Shown: positions 7,491-17,539, counted from the first letter of the stretch. The stretch is 52,338 nucleotides of DNA from Sphingopyxis flava (GCF_900168005.1 NZ_FUYP01000022.1:1-52338), one strand, 5' to 3'. Numbers and translations: made by a program. The notes: generated from the sequence alone by a model not told the origin.

Positions 7491-8108
7491 CTACGCGCCC
7501 GCCTCTGCATCGCCGAGCGCCTTCTTGAGCGTGGCCTTGATATTACGGAGCAGGCGGCGGAGGGCGATGATGACGATCACCCCGGCAATCGCCAGGAGAA
7601 CAGCAATGACGATAGCAAGGGGAGGGTAGGCGATCGCGAGCGCGAGCAATCCGCCTGTGGCGACGTCTTCGCCGGCCGACACGACGGCGTTGCTGTAGGG
7701 TTCAGGGCTGACATTGACGACCGCGCGGGTGGTCGCTTTGGCGCCGTGGCTGAGCAGAGCGCCGCCTCCCCCGAGGAGAAAGGCGATCACCTGCCAGGCG
7801 GGGTCCGACGAGTCGACGAGCGCGAGCGCCAATAGCGCGCCGCCGAGGGGGCGCACGATGCTGTGAATGCCGTCCCAGATCGAATCGATCCAAGCGACCT
7901 TGTCGGCGAGGAATTCCGCAAGCGTGCCAGCCGCCGCCACGCCAAGCACCCATGGATTGGCAAGGATCTGCAGGGCCTTCAGATGTTCGGGAAGAGGTAG
8001 CCATCCAAAATACATCGCGATGCCTGTTGCGAGGATCGTCAGGTAGAGCCGCCATCCGGCGAGCAGGCTGAGGCTGCTTGCGACGCCCAAGATCTCGACA
8101 ATAGTCAT
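7491..8108 (-). CDS. DUF4126 family membrane protein
   Basis: The 205-residue product begins MTIVEILGVASSLSLLAGWR and is dominated by hydrophobic helices: about 5-40, 60-75, 95-130 and a long C-terminal pair around LALAIAYPPLAIVIAVLLAIAG. It ends with a basic, alanine-rich tail. This matches DUF4126, a family of inner-membrane proteins of unknown function. The longer open frame upstream (to 8423) overlaps the divergent NUDIX gene, so I chose the ATG at 8108, which gives the family start. It is divergent from the NUDIX gene with about 100 bp between the starts, where both promoters should lie. Confidence 0.85.
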   Translation of the reverse strand: MTIVEILGVASSLSLLAGWRLYLTILATGIAMYFGWLPLPEHLKALQILANPWVLGVAAAGTLAEFLADKVAWIDSIWDGIHSIVRPLGGALLALALVDSSDPAWQVIAFLLGGGGALLSHGAKATTRAVVNVSPEPYSNAVVSAGEDVATGGLLALAIAYPPLAIVIAVLLAIAGVIVIIALRRLLRNIKATLKKALGDAEAGA

Positions 8109-8207
8109 GAGCCTGCTCCCGGCTGTCTTTCGGCGCATCCTGCACCGCCGCGCCCACGCTCGCAATGCTGGATGACAATGCGGCGAACGGCGGTTATCGA
8201 TATTCTC

Positions 8208-9005
8208 ATGACAGATAACAATGTGCAGACCCACGCATCCCGAACGCCGCCCGCCAGCGCCATTCCCGCCGCGACCCTCGTGATCATGCGGCGTTCCGAT
8301 AGCGAAGGGCCTGATGAGATACTGATGGTGAAGCGGTCCAACACGATGGCGTTCGCTGCCGGGGCCGTCGTATTCCCGGGGGGGCGGATCGATCCCGACG
8401 ATTATCTCGTTGCGGCGCAGCATGGTTTTGCCGAGGGTGATGTCGAAGGGGCAGCGCGCGTCGCTGCGCTACGCGAAACGCTCGAAGAAACGGGGCTGGC
8501 GGTTGGCTGGCCGACGCTCGCCGATACGGAGGCTGATGAGGTGCGCCGCGCGCTTCTCGCCGAGGAGCGGCTTTCGGACATTTTGAGCGCGCGCGGCGAC
8601 CAGCTTGCGCTCGACGCCCTCGTTCCGTTCGCCCGCTGGTGCCCGAATTTCAAGGAGGCAAGGACCTTCGACACACGCTTCTTTGCCGTCGAGGCACCCC
8701 CGCACGGACACGAGCTCACTGTCGAAGCGGCCGAGCATAGTCACATCTTCTGGGCCAGCGCCCGCGCGACGCTAATGATGGCCGACCGCGGCGAAGTGTC
8801 GATCATCTTTCCGACGCGCCGGAACCTTGAGCGCCTTGCACAGGTCAATGATTTTGCTTCCTTTTCTTTCCATGCGGCCGATTATCCCGTCGAACTCGTC
8901 ACGCCCTGGATCGAGGAGCGCGGGGGCGAGCCTCATCTTTGCATCCCCGGGCATCTCGGCTATCCGGTCACGAGCGAACCCTTCGAACGCGTTCGCCGCG
9001 GGTGA
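8208..9005 (+). CDS. NUDIX hydrolase (NUDT19-like)
   Basis: The 265-residue protein has the NUDIX fold starting around AIPAATLVIMRR. It has VVFPGGRIDPDD, and after an insertion of about 25 residues the core RETLEETGL (89-97), whose glutamates bind magnesium. The split box and the later FEARTFDT-like segment (actual residues NFKEARTFDTRFF) resemble NUDT7/NUDT19-type proteins. Characterised members of that group cleave CoA or other nucleoside diphosphate derivatives; the substrate here is not shown. I chose the ATG at 8208 over in-frame ATGs at 8172 and 8179 because the family similarity begins after it. The gene is divergent from the DUF4126 gene. Confidence 0.85.
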   Translation: MTDNNVQTHASRTPPASAIPAATLVIMRRSDSEGPDEILMVKRSNTMAFAAGAVVFPGGRIDPDDYLVAAQHGFAEGDVEGAARVAALRETLEETGLAVGWPTLADTEADEVRRALLAEERLSDILSARGDQLALDALVPFARWCPNFKEARTFDTRFFAVEAPPHGHELTVEAAEHSHIFWASARATLMMADRGEVSIIFPTRRNLERLAQVNDFASFSFHAADYPVELVTPWIEERGGEPHLCIPGHLGYPVTSEPFERVRRG

Positions 9006-9080
9006 AGCGGGACGCGATGCTTGCGCTTTTGTGCCGTATTAAGACTTTTTGAGCCAATTACCGCTACAGGGCGAAAGTCG

Positions 9081-9109
9081 TTGCAATTATTGGCGACCAT
9101 GCATAGAAG
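9081..9109 (+). promoter_or_regulatory. putative sigma-70 promoter of the small exported protein gene
   Basis: TTGCAA (9081-9086) and TAGAAG (9104-9109) are 17 bp apart, about 80 bp upstream of the ATG at 9188. Match quality is moderate and there is no experimental support. Confidence 0.35.
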
Positions 9110-9187
9110 AACCTGCGGAATCGGGATGGGGAGTGATTCTCCTTGGCTTGGTTCGAGAAGATTAAAGTCCAGTGGATGGAGAAAAAG

Positions 9188-9418
9188 ATGAATCTGCTCA
9201 AGAAAGCTGCGATCTCCCTCGCGGCCACTTCGATGATTGCGGCCCCGGTCGCGGCATCGGCTGCTCCTGTTGTTGCGGACGCTGTGTCGCGCGTTGACGG
9301 CCAGAGCGAACTCGAAGGTAGCTCGGGCTGGCTCATCGGCCTCCTGGCGCTGATCGCTATCGTCGGCGGTATCATCATCGCTGCGGACAACGACAAGGAC
9401 ACGCCGACCAGCCCGTAA
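9188..9418 (+). CDS. small exported or membrane protein, unknown function
   Basis: The 76-residue product starts MNLLKKAAISLAATSMIAAP, a clear Sec signal with lysines, a hydrophobic core and an AASA-A type cleavage site near residue 25. A short polar stretch (VSRVDGQSELEGSS) follows, then one strongly hydrophobic helix (WLIGLLALIAIVGGIIIAA) and an acidic tail DNDKDTPTSP. I prefer the ATG at 9188 over one 45 bp upstream because GGAG lies about 8 bp before it and the product begins with the signal. The gene stands alone between a promoter-like pair at 9081-9109 and a rho-independent terminator at 9443-9471, so it forms its own transcription unit. No family recognised. Confidence 0.75.
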   Translation: MNLLKKAAISLAATSMIAAPVAASAAPVVADAVSRVDGQSELEGSSGWLIGLLALIAIVGGIIIAADNDKDTPTSP

Positions 9419-9442
9419 TTTGGCTGCTTAGCAAGTTTCGAA

Positions 9443-9471
9443 GGGCTCCGGATATTTTCGGGGCCCTTTTT
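9443..9471 (+). terminator. rho-independent terminator
   Basis: GGGCTCCG (9443-9450) pairs with CGGGGCCC (9459-9466), with one internal mismatch, over an 8-nt loop, followed at once by TTTTT. It closes the small exported protein gene and lies 67 bp before the end of the convergent amidase gene. Confidence 0.8.
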
Positions 9472-9537
9472 GTATTGGGGCTTCGGCTGCGTGATGGGAG
9501 CCTTGGTCTTGCAGGTCAGCGAGCCCGAATTGCCGAG

Positions 9538-10392
9538 CTATAATCGAATGTTTCGCATCGTCCGCGAGCGCGCGAGCGGGATCGCCCCGCGCGCCTTGTC
9601 CGGCGCTGCGAGGTCGATATCGGCGAAGGCCAAGGTGAAGCCGGATCCCGGCATATCGGCGCCTGCATCGACCAGGATCGAGCCCCAGGGTTCGGCAACG
9701 AGACTGTGGCCATAGGTGGCGCGGCCATCGGCATGTTTGCCGCATTGCGCCGCCGCGATGACAAAGGATCCGGTCTCGATCGCGCGCGCGCGCAAGAGCA
9801 CGTGCCAATGGGCCTCGCCGGTCGGGACAGTGAAGGCTGCCGGCACGGCCATTATGTTGGCGCCCCGCTCGACGAGCGCATGGTACAGCTCAGGAAAGCG
9901 AAGGTCGTAGCAGACGCTGAGGCCGAGCATCCCGACCGGCGTTTCGACGACCGCCAGTACATCGCCGCCCGCATAGTTTGCTGACTCAGTCCAGCGTTCC
10001 CCTGTGGGGAGGTCGACATCGAACATGTGGATCTTGTCGTATCGTGCGCGGATAGAGCCGTCTGCCGCGATGACATGGCTGCGATTGACGCGGCGATCGC
10101 CGGTATCAGCAAGGAGCGGCATCGATCCTGTATGGAGCCAGAGGCCGCGGCGGCGCGCCATCTCCTGCAATGCTTCGGGCCAGCGGCTCTCGGCTTCGCG
10201 CGTAATATGGGCCGCCGATCGCCCGCGGTCGCGATCGAGAAGGATCGACATTTCGGGAAGAAACGCCATTACGGCGCCCCCCGACGCAGCCTTGGCGAGC
10301 GCGCGGTCGATGAGTGCAAGATTGGCGTCAGGATCGATGCCGCTGGTCATTTGGACCAGCGCGATGCGGGAGGTCGGTACGGAGGTTTCCAT
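9538..10392 (-). CDS. carbon-nitrogen hydrolase (Nit1-like amidase)
   Basis: The 284-residue protein belongs to the nitrilase superfamily. The catalytic triad is visible as Glu47 (FLPEMS), Lys120 (RYDKIHMFDVD) and Cys161 (SVCYDLRFPELY). The motif KIHMFDVDLP and the context after the cysteine (VPAAFTVPTGEAHW) are typical of the Nit1 branch. Characterised members of that branch hydrolyse deaminated glutathione to repair a transaminase by-product; that activity is a likely but unproven assignment here. Length is normal. The gene is divergent from the M16 protease gene, with 95 bp between them. Confidence 0.88.
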   Translation of the reverse strand: METSVPTSRIALVQMTSGIDPDANLALIDRALAKAASGGAVMAFLPEMSILLDRDRGRSAAHITREAESRWPEALQEMARRRGLWLHTGSMPLLADTGDRRVNRSHVIAADGSIRARYDKIHMFDVDLPTGERWTESANYAGGDVLAVVETPVGMLGLSVCYDLRFPELYHALVERGANIMAVPAAFTVPTGEAHWHVLLRARAIETGSFVIAAAQCGKHADGRATYGHSLVAEPWGSILVDAGADMPGSGFTLAFADIDLAAPDKARGAIPLARSRTMRNIRL

Positions 10393-10487
10393 GCGGTATC
10401 GCTAGGCAGAAGCGGTTGGCCGCGCAAGCGCGTCCCGGCACCCACAGTTCAGTGGCCAGCAAGGTTCGAACGGGATAAGATCGGGTG

Positions 10488-13442
10488 ATGTCCATTCTTC
10501 TCGCGTCGGCGCCGCTGCGTCTCGCCCGCTCGATCCTGTCGGCTGCCGCCTTTGCCCTTCTGCTCGCGCCGCCCATTGCTGACGCTCAGCAGGTTGCGCC
10601 CGCAGCGCTGGCAGCGCCCCAGAAGCCCGCTTCGCTCAAGCCCGCGGCTGAAAGCTGGCTTTACGAAGGCAGCGACATTCCCCGCGACGCGGGCTGGCTG
10701 TTCGGCGAGCTCCCCAACGGGCTGCGTTATGCGGTTCGGAGCAATGGCGTGCCCCCCGGGCAGGTGTCGATCCGGGTCCGGATGGACGTCGGCTCGCTTT
10801 TCGAGACCGAGAAGGAGCGCGGCTTTGCGCACCTGCTTGAGCATCTCACCTTCCGGGGCTCGGAACATATTCCCGATGGCGAGGCGAAGCGTATCTGGCA
10901 GCGCTTCGGCGTGACATTCGGGAGCGATTCGAACGCGCAGACAACACCGTCGCAGACGGTCTACCAGCTCGACCTGCCGAGCGTGACAGCGGCGAGCCTC
11001 GATGAAAGCATGAAATTGCTCGCAGGTATGGTACGCGAGCCGCGGATTTCGGACGCCGCGGTGACGGCGGAGCGCGGCGTCGTCATGTCCGAGCTCAGGG
11101 AATCGGACGGCCCGCAAAAGCGGATTGCCGATGCGACCACAGCGCATCTGTTCGCCGGGCAGCTGCTCAGCAACCGTTCGCCGATCGGCACGATCGAATC
11201 GCTGACTGCCGCGCGCGCCAACGCCGTCGCGGCGTTCCACAATCGCTGGTATCGGCCCGACCGGGCGGTTGTGGTCATCGTCGGCGATGGCGACCCGCTG
11301 GAGTTCGCAAGGCTGATCGAGAAATATTATGGCGACTGGGAGAGCAACGGCCCCAATCCCCACCAGCCCGACTTCGGAAAGCCCGACCCCAGCGCCCCCG
11401 TTGCGCGCATAATCGTCGAGCCCAATCAGCCGCTGTCCTTGACGCTTGCAACGGTCCGGCCCTGGATCAAGCGGGTTGATACGGTTGAAAATACCCGCCG
11501 GCTTTATCTCGAATTCCTTGCGGTCGCGCTCGTGAACCGCCGGCTTGAAAACCGGGCCCGCAGCGGCGGTTCCTACCTCGTTGCGAGTGTTGAGCAGGAA
11601 TATATGAACCGCAGCGCCGACATCACCATGGCGCAGATCGTACCGCTCAGCGACTGGCAGGCGGCGCTTGCCGACGTGCGCGGCGTCATCGCCGATGCAA
11701 TTAAGACGCCGCCCTCGCAGGCTGACATCGACCGCGAGGCGAACGAGATCGAGGCGTTCCTGCAAAAGGAACTCGAGAACGCGCGCAACGAACCCGGCGC
11801 GCGGCTTGCCGACGACCTCGTGCGCGCGGTCGACATCCATGAGGTGGTGACGAGTCCGCAGGCGCAGGTCGACATGTTCAAGGCGATCCGCGCCTCCGCG
11901 ACGCCCGAGGTGATGCTTAACATCAGCCGGGCTATCTTCACTGGGCCAGCGACGCGGCTTGTCCTCACAACGCCGACGCCTATCGAGGGCGGCGAGGGCG
12001 CGCTGCTGGCAGCGCTCGCGCGGCCCGCGACGATCAAGGACGAGCGCCTCGCTGCGATCAAGGCGGACTTCAGCCAGCTTCCCCCGCTCGGCGCGCCGGG
12101 AACGATCGCCTCGAGCACGATGATCGCCGGACTGCGCGCAGAGCGGATCGAGTTTGCAAACGGCGTTACCGCGCTCGTGTCGAACAATCCGGTCGAGCCC
12201 GGCAAGGTGCGCGTCAACGTCCGCTTCGGAAGCGGCAATCGCAGCGTCGCTGCCGACGCTCCCAATCTTTTATGGACGGGTGACTATGCGCTCGTTGCAA
12301 GCGGGATCGGGCCCTGGGGTCAGAATGCGATCGACCAGCTCACCAACGGCCGTCAGATCCAGCTCAATTTCGCGGTCGATGACGATGCGTTCGAACTGTC
12401 GGCCGAGAGCAAGCCTGCAGACCTTGCCGACCAGTTGAAGCTTATTGCCGGGAAGCTCGCCTTCCCTCGTTGGGACGCAGCCCCCGTCGATCGGCTGCGC
12501 ATTGGCTATCTCACGGGCTATGATCTTAATGATGCAACGCCCAATGCCGTGCTCGACCGAAACTTGCGCGGCTGGCTCGCGGGCGGCGACCGGCGCTGGG
12601 CGCCGCCCAGCCGAGAAGAGATCGAAGCGCTGACCCCGGCCGCCTTCAAGGCCTTCTGGGCGCCGCGTCTTGCGAGCGGGCCTATCGAGGTCCAGATCTT
12701 CGGCGATCTTTCCGCGGTCGACTACAAGCAGATATTGGCAAGCACCTTGGGCGCGCTGCCGCCGCGCTCGCCGCTTGCGCCAGCGGGCGGCGAGAAGGTT
12801 CGCTTCGCCAAGCATGTCACCGAGCCTGTCCTCGCTTATCACCGGGGCGAAAAAGGGCAGGCAGCCGCGATGACCGCCTGGCCGACAAGCGGGGGCCTTG
12901 GAGCCCCGCGCGACCAGCAGGGACTCCAGGTTCTTGCCAGCATCTTCAACGACCGGCTCTTCGACCGGCTCCGCGCCGAGCAGGGAGCCAGTTACGGCCC
13001 CGTTGTCGACAGCCATTGGCCCACCGCCTTCGAGAGCGGCGGCTATCTACTCGTCGGAAGCTTGCTCGCGCCTAAGGACATCGAGCGTTTCTACACGATT
13101 GCGCGCGAGATCGCGGCCGATCTTGTCGCCAACCCGGTGACCGCGGACGAACTTGCGCGCAACGCGGGGCCCATCCGCGAGCAGGTGGCGCGTGCTTCGA
13201 CCGGTAATGTCTACTGGATGCACATGCTCGAGGGGGCGACGCGCGACCCGCGGATCGCCGCGGCGGCGCTTTCGATCCAGGACAATATCATGGGGGTCAC
13301 GCCGGCAGACATTCAGCGGCTTGCCAAACAATATCTCGAGCCGGCGCGGCAATGGTCGCTTGCGATCCTGCCCAAGGGGATGACGCTTGCAGACGCATCC
13401 GCCATGGACAGGCCGTCTGCGGTATCGGCAGGCGGGCGATAA
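10488..13442 (+). CDS. M16 family zinc protease, double-length, exported
   Basis: The 984-residue protein opens with a signal peptide (hydrophobic run SAAAFALLLAPPIADA, cleavage near residue 34). The inverted zinc motif HLLEH lies at about 115-119. The third ligand region is VVMSELRES some 75 residues later. A second peptidase-like half begins near 550 and has no zinc motif, as in pitrilysin-type enzymes where the two halves close over the substrate. It probably degrades peptides in the periplasm. A GTG immediately before (10485) is also in frame, but I use the ATG at 10488. The gene ends 7 bp from the convergent antiporter gene. Confidence 0.93.
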   Translation: MSILLASAPLRLARSILSAAAFALLLAPPIADAQQVAPAALAAPQKPASLKPAAESWLYEGSDIPRDAGWLFGELPNGLRYAVRSNGVPPGQVSIRVRMDVGSLFETEKERGFAHLLEHLTFRGSEHIPDGEAKRIWQRFGVTFGSDSNAQTTPSQTVYQLDLPSVTAASLDESMKLLAGMVREPRISDAAVTAERGVVMSELRESDGPQKRIADATTAHLFAGQLLSNRSPIGTIESLTAARANAVAAFHNRWYRPDRAVVVIVGDGDPLEFARLIEKYYGDWESNGPNPHQPDFGKPDPSAPVARIIVEPNQPLSLTLATVRPWIKRVDTVENTRRLYLEFLAVALVNRRLENRARSGGSYLVASVEQEYMNRSADITMAQIVPLSDWQAALADVRGVIADAIKTPPSQADIDREANEIEAFLQKELENARNEPGARLADDLVRAVDIHEVVTSPQAQVDMFKAIRASATPEVMLNISRAIFTGPATRLVLTTPTPIEGGEGALLAALARPATIKDERLAAIKADFSQLPPLGAPGTIASSTMIAGLRAERIEFANGVTALVSNNPVEPGKVRVNVRFGSGNRSVAADAPNLLWTGDYALVASGIGPWGQNAIDQLTNGRQIQLNFAVDDDAFELSAESKPADLADQLKLIAGKLAFPRWDAAPVDRLRIGYLTGYDLNDATPNAVLDRNLRGWLAGGDRRWAPPSREEIEALTPAAFKAFWAPRLASGPIEVQIFGDLSAVDYKQILASTLGALPPRSPLAPAGGEKVRFAKHVTEPVLAYHRGEKGQAAAMTAWPTSGGLGAPRDQQGLQVLASIFNDRLFDRLRAEQGASYGPVVDSHWPTAFESGGYLLVGSLLAPKDIERFYTIAREIAADLVANPVTADELARNAGPIREQVARASTGNVYWMHMLEGATRDPRIAAAALSIQDNIMGVTPADIQRLAKQYLEPARQWSLAILPKGMTLADASAMDRPSAVSAGGR

Positions 13443-13449
13443 GCCGCTT

Positions 13450-15237
13450 CTAGCCGTCCTCGCCCGCGGGCGCTGGCGCTGATCGCACCCGCCGGATGCG
13501 CGGCTCACGGTCGAGATGGCTCTTCGTCATGATGTCGTGGCGCATCTTGGCGCGCACGTCGTGGATCGAGGCGATGACGGGTCCCATGGCGACGCCAAGG
13601 TCGATCAGCACCGCCTCGGCAAGCTGCAGCGAGCTTTCGAGCGTCTCGGGGACCGCGTCGGTGGCGCCCGCCTGATAGAGCGCGGCCGCGTGATCGGACC
13701 CGCGCGCGCGCGAAATGATCGGCAGCTCAGGGTATCGGCGGCGCAGCTGGCGCGTCATGCGCAGCTGCTGAACCGGGTCGTCCATCGTGAGCACTACCGC
13801 TTCGGCATTTTCGATTCCGAGCTTGTCGAGGCTGCCGGGGCGCGCGACGTCGGCATAGCGTGTCTCGAATCCATCGCGCCGGGCCTGAGCGACCGCATCG
13901 ATGTCGGCATCGACCGCGACATAGGAACGCTGATGCTCGCGCAGGAGCTCCGCGACAACGCGCCCCACGCGGCCGAAACCGATGATGACGGTGCGCTTCG
14001 GCGGCGCATCGTCGGGCTCGGCCTCGACATTGCCCATTTCAATGCGCCGCGCGACGCTCCGGCCGATCCGCGCAAGAAGCGGCGTGATGGTGAGGCCGAT
14101 CGCGGTGACAAGCTGCCAGAACTCGGCGGTCTGGCGGCTGATGAGCTGCGCCTGAAAGGCGGCCGCAAGTACGATGAGGGTGGTTTCCGAAGGGCTCGCC
14201 ATCAAAAGCCCGACTTCGGCCGCGGTGCCGCGGCTCGCAGATCCTGAAAAGCGCAGCATTGTCGCGGTGACGATCGCCTTGATCGCGACGACGCAGACGA
14301 CCGCGGCGAGGAGCGCGGGCCATTGCCCGGCAATCGACTTGAGGTTGAGCCCCATGCCGACGCTGATCAGAAAGACCCCGAGCGCGAGGCCCTTGAAGGG
14401 CGCGGTGATGGCCTCGACCTCGCCATGATATTCAGTCTCGGCGATCATCAGGCCCGCAAGGAGCGCGCCGACGATGGGTGAGAGGCCGACCGTCGCGGTC
14501 GCGAGCGCGGCGACGATGACGACGAGAAGGCTTGCAGCGAGGAAGAGTTCGGGGTCCTTTGCGCGCGCCGCCTGCGCGAAGATGCGCGGGAGGAGGAACC
14601 AGCCGCCGATCGCAAGCGCCGCGACGACGAGCACGCCCTGCCATAGCGTCGTCAGCAGGAGTTCAGCATTGTCGCCGCCGGCGGTCGGAGCGAAGGCGCC
14701 GAGGACGAAGATGATCGGGACGATCGCAAGATCCTCGAACAAGAGCATCGAGAAGGAGGCGCGGCCTACCGCCGATTTGGTCCCCGCGATGGGAAGGACG
14801 AGCGCGGTCGAGGAGAGGGCAAGCGCGGTGCCGAGGCCGAGGGCGGCCGGCAGGGACAAGGTCCCGATCATGTAAAGGAGGCCGCCGAGAATGGCGCCGC
14901 TGATTAAGAGTTCGGCCGCGCCAACCCCGAAAACGAGTTTGCGCAATTGCCAAAGGCGCCGGAATGAAAGCTCAAGACCGATCGAGAAGAGCAGGAGGAT
15001 GATGCCGAACTCGCCGAAGAGTTCGATATCTTCGGCCGATCGGATCGTGATGTGGCGCAGCCAAGGATAGTCGCCGACGAGCGCGCCGAGCCCTGAGGGA
15101 CCCACGAGCAGGCCGACGAGAATGAAGCCGATTACCGGAGTGATACGGAACCGGGCGAAGGCGGGGATCACGATCCCCGCGGCCCCCAAGACAACGAGCG
15201 CGCTCCCGAGACTGGATGCTTCCGTTTCGATGGACAT
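13450..15237 (-). CDS. CPA2-type cation:proton antiporter with TrkA-N domain (Kef-like)
   Basis: The 595-residue product has about 12 membrane helices (1-400) of the Na+/H+ exchanger fold, including LLFSIGLELSFRRLW and FEDLAIVPIIF. A cytosolic Rossmann (RCK/TrkA-N) domain starts at about residue 415 with the nucleotide-binding motif VIIGFGRVGRVVAELL. Kef-type systems exchange potassium for protons and are gated by NAD(H) or glutathione adducts. No TrkA-C domain is obvious: the protein ends in a basic tail. The gene is convergent with the M16 protease gene, and its start lies about 105 bp from the icd terminator region. Confidence 0.9.
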   Translation of the reverse strand: MSIETEASSLGSALVVLGAAGIVIPAFARFRITPVIGFILVGLLVGPSGLGALVGDYPWLRHITIRSAEDIELFGEFGIILLLFSIGLELSFRRLWQLRKLVFGVGAAELLISGAILGGLLYMIGTLSLPAALGLGTALALSSTALVLPIAGTKSAVGRASFSMLLFEDLAIVPIIFVLGAFAPTAGGDNAELLLTTLWQGVLVVAALAIGGWFLLPRIFAQAARAKDPELFLAASLLVVIVAALATATVGLSPIVGALLAGLMIAETEYHGEVEAITAPFKGLALGVFLISVGMGLNLKSIAGQWPALLAAVVCVVAIKAIVTATMLRFSGSASRGTAAEVGLLMASPSETTLIVLAAAFQAQLISRQTAEFWQLVTAIGLTITPLLARIGRSVARRIEMGNVEAEPDDAPPKRTVIIGFGRVGRVVAELLREHQRSYVAVDADIDAVAQARRDGFETRYADVARPGSLDKLGIENAEAVVLTMDDPVQQLRMTRQLRRRYPELPIISRARGSDHAAALYQAGATDAVPETLESSLQLAEAVLIDLGVAMGPVIASIHDVRAKMRHDIMTKSHLDREPRIRRVRSAPAPAGEDG

Positions 15238-15300
15238 GAAACGCTCTTAAGGAGCGCGGCGCAGCTTGGCTATGCCTTTGTCAATCAAAACGCTTGGCGC

Positions 15301-15328
15301 AAAAGAAAGGGGGAGCCGAGGCTCCCCC
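15301..15328 (-). terminator. rho-independent terminator of icd
   Basis: A 9-bp perfect stem GGGGGAGCC/GGCTCCCCC (15309-15317, 15320-15328) with a 2-nt centre lies 15 bp after the icd stop codon. On the minus strand it is followed by TTTCTTTT (15308 down to 15301). Confidence 0.9.
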
Positions 15329-15342
15329 TGAGACGCCTTGGC

Positions 15343-16557
15343 TCAGGCGCCCATCTTCTGCTCGAGATTTTCAACGATCGCCTCGAAGAAGCCTTCGGTG
15401 GTCAGCCAATTTTGATCGGGACCGATCAAGAGGGCGAGGTCCTTGGTCATCTTGCCGCCCTCGACGGTCTCGACGCAGACCCTTTCAAGGTCGCTTGCGA
15501 ACTTCACCAGTGCGGCATTGTCGTCGAGCTTGCCGCGGTGCTTGAGGCCGCCGGTCCAGGCAAAGATCGACGCAATCGGGTTGGTCGAGGTCGCCTTGCC
15601 CTGCTGGTGCATGCGGTAGTGGCGGGTAACCGTCCCGTGCGCGGCTTCCGATTCCACCGTCTGGCCGTCGGGGGTCATCAGCACGCTCGTCATAAGCCCA
15701 AGCGAGCCGAACCCCTGCGCGACCGTATCCGACTGGACGTCGCCATCGTAATTCTTGCAGGCCCAGACGAACTTGCCCGACCATTTGAGCGCCGAGGCGA
15801 CCATGTCGTCGATGAGACGATGCTCATAGGTGATGCCGAGTTCGTCGAACTTCGCCTTGAATTCGGTCTGGTAGATTTCCTCGAAGAGATCCTTGAAGCG
15901 GCCGTCATAGGCCTTGAGGATCGTGTTTTTCGTCGAGAGATAGACGGGCCACTGGCGCGCAATGCCGTAGTTCAGGCTCGCGCGCGCGAAGTCGCGGATC
16001 GAATCGTCGAGGTTGTACATGCCCATCGCGACGCCCGACGAGGGGAACTGGAACACTTCCTCGTCGATCACGGTGCCGTCCTCGCCTTCGAACACGAGAC
16101 GCAGCTTGCCGGGGCCCGGGACGCGGAAATCGGTCGCCTTATACTGGTCGCCGAACGCGTGACGGCCAACGACGATCGGGTCGGTCCAGCCGGGAACGAG
16201 ACGGGGGACATTCTTCATCACGATCGGTTCGCGGAAGACGACGCCGCCAAGGATGTTGCGGATCGTGCCGTTCGGCGACTTCCACATCTTCTTGAGGCCG
16301 AATTCCTCGACGCGCGCTTCATCGGGGGTGATCGTTGCGCACTTCACGCCGACGCCATGCTTCTTGATCGCGTTCGCGGCCTCGACGGTGATCTTGTCGT
16401 CGGTGCGGTCGCGTTCCTCGATGCCGAGATCATAATAATGAAGGTCGATATCGAGATAGGGCAGGATGAGCCGCTCGCGAATCCACTGCCAGATGATCCG
16501 CGTCATTTCGTCGCCGTCGAGTTCGACGACGGGGTTGGCTACCTTGATCTTGCCCAT
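15343..16557 (-). CDS. icd: isocitrate dehydrogenase, NADP-dependent
   Basis: The 404-residue enzyme converts isocitrate to 2-oxoglutarate and CO2 with NADP+ in the citric acid cycle. It resembles the dimeric eukaryotic-type IDH common in alphaproteobacteria. Landmarks are [16 protein letters not shown], the substrate loop KSPNGTIRN, the metal and active-site region [12 protein letters not shown] and the cofactor region [13 protein letters not shown]. The upstream frame extends 32 residues, but the ATG at 16557 gives the universal family start MGKIKVANP. It stands as its own transcription unit with a strong terminator. It is divergent from psd, with about 250 bp between them. Confidence 0.97.
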   Translation of the reverse strand: MGKIKVANPVVELDGDEMTRIIWQWIRERLILPYLDIDLHYYDLGIEERDRTDDKITVEAANAIKKHGVGVKCATITPDEARVEEFGLKKMWKSPNGTIRNILGGVVFREPIVMKNVPRLVPGWTDPIVVGRHAFGDQYKATDFRVPGPGKLRLVFEGEDGTVIDEEVFQFPSSGVAMGMYNLDDSIRDFARASLNYGIARQWPVYLSTKNTILKAYDGRFKDLFEEIYQTEFKAKFDELGITYEHRLIDDMVASALKWSGKFVWACKNYDGDVQSDTVAQGFGSLGLMTSVLMTPDGQTVESEAAHGTVTRHYRMHQQGKATSTNPIASIFAWTGGLKHRGKLDDNAALVKFASDLERVCVETVEGGKMTKDLALLIGPDQNWLTTEGFFEAIVENLEQKMGA

Positions 16558-16804
16558 ATGCGTGCCTTTTCCTTGGGGAGTCGAATTGCAGCGGGCCTTA
16601 GGCAATGCCGTCCGATTGATCAACTCTCCTGACCCAGCGGCGCAGCGCGCCATCCGGGGGGGGCGAATGTCGGGGCACCGCCCGCGGGGCTTTCCTGGAA
16701 GTGACCGCGCCGCGAATTCGCGGCGCCGTGTGTCTTTTCAGGGTGGAACTCAGCCCTCGCCTTATTCATTGTCAGTGCCAAGGTCGCACCGTAGAAGAGC
16801 CCGC

Positions 16805-17539
16805 ATGTCCACAACCATATCCTCGAACCGCCCCGGCGGCGGCATCAAGTGGCGCTGGCCTTCGATTCACCCCGAGGGGCGCAAATTTCTGTTGATCGCT
16901 GCGATCGTTACGCTGTGTTTCTGGCTGCTCGGCTGGGAAATCGCCGGCTGGCTGATGCTGGGGCTTACCATCTGGGTCGGCGCTTTTTTCCGCGATCCTG
17001 AACGCGTCACGCCGGTCGGCGCCGAATTTGTCATCGCGCCCGCCGACGGGCTGGTGACGCAGATCGCCGAAGTCGCACCGCCGCCCGAGATTGCGGGGCC
17101 CGATGGCCTCGGCGAGGCACCGCTGCTGCGCGTGTCAATCTTCATGAGTGTCTTTGACGTCCACATCAACCGCACGCCCGTCGCGGGCACGCTGCGCAAG
17201 CTTGCCTATATTCCGGGCCGTTTCGTCAATGCCGACCTCGACAAGGCAAGCGAGGATAATGAACGCCAGCACTTCCTCGTCGAACGTGCCGACGGCCTCC
17301 GTATCGGCTTCACCCAGATTGCGGGCCTCGTCGCGCGCCGGATCATGCCTTTCGTCAGCATGGGGACCGAGCTTTCGACCGGCCAGCGTGTCGGCCTCAT
17401 CCGCTTCGGAAGCCGCGTCGACGTCTATCTGCCCGCGGGCACGACGCCGCAGGTGCTGCTCGGGCAGCGCACGCTGGCGGGGGAGACGATCATTGCACGG
17501 ATCGGCGAGGGCTCGATCCTTGAGGGCGTCGGACAATAA
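16805..17539 (+). CDS. psd: phosphatidylserine decarboxylase
   Basis: The 244-residue proenzyme is of the short PS decarboxylase type. It has two membrane segments near the N-terminus (about 28-60) and conserved blocks [15 protein letters not shown] and [11 protein letters not shown]. The self-cleavage Gly202-Ser203 in RFGSRVD generates the pyruvoyl group. It makes phosphatidylethanolamine from phosphatidylserine. The open frame extends far upstream, but family similarity begins just after the ATG at 16805. The stop overlaps the pssA start by one base (TAATG), so the two are translated as a pair and act sequentially in the same pathway. Confidence 0.95.
   Translation: MSTTISSNRPGGGIKWRWPSIHPEGRKFLLIAAIVTLCFWLLGWEIAGWLMLGLTIWVGAFFRDPERVTPVGAEFVIAPADGLVTQIAEVAPPPEIAGPDGLGEAPLLRVSIFMSVFDVHINRTPVAGTLRKLAYIPGRFVNADLDKASEDNERQHFLVERADGLRIGFTQIAGLVARRIMPFVSMGTELSTGQRVGLIRFGSRVDVYLPAGTTPQVLLGQRTLAGETIIARIGEGSILEGVGQ

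Noticed and set aside
10449..11840. 463-codon minus-strand frame
   Set aside because: Mirror of the M16 protease coding sequence; composition is typical of a shadow frame.
15412..16632. 406-codon plus-strand frame
   Set aside because: Antisense to isocitrate dehydrogenase, whose identity is certain.
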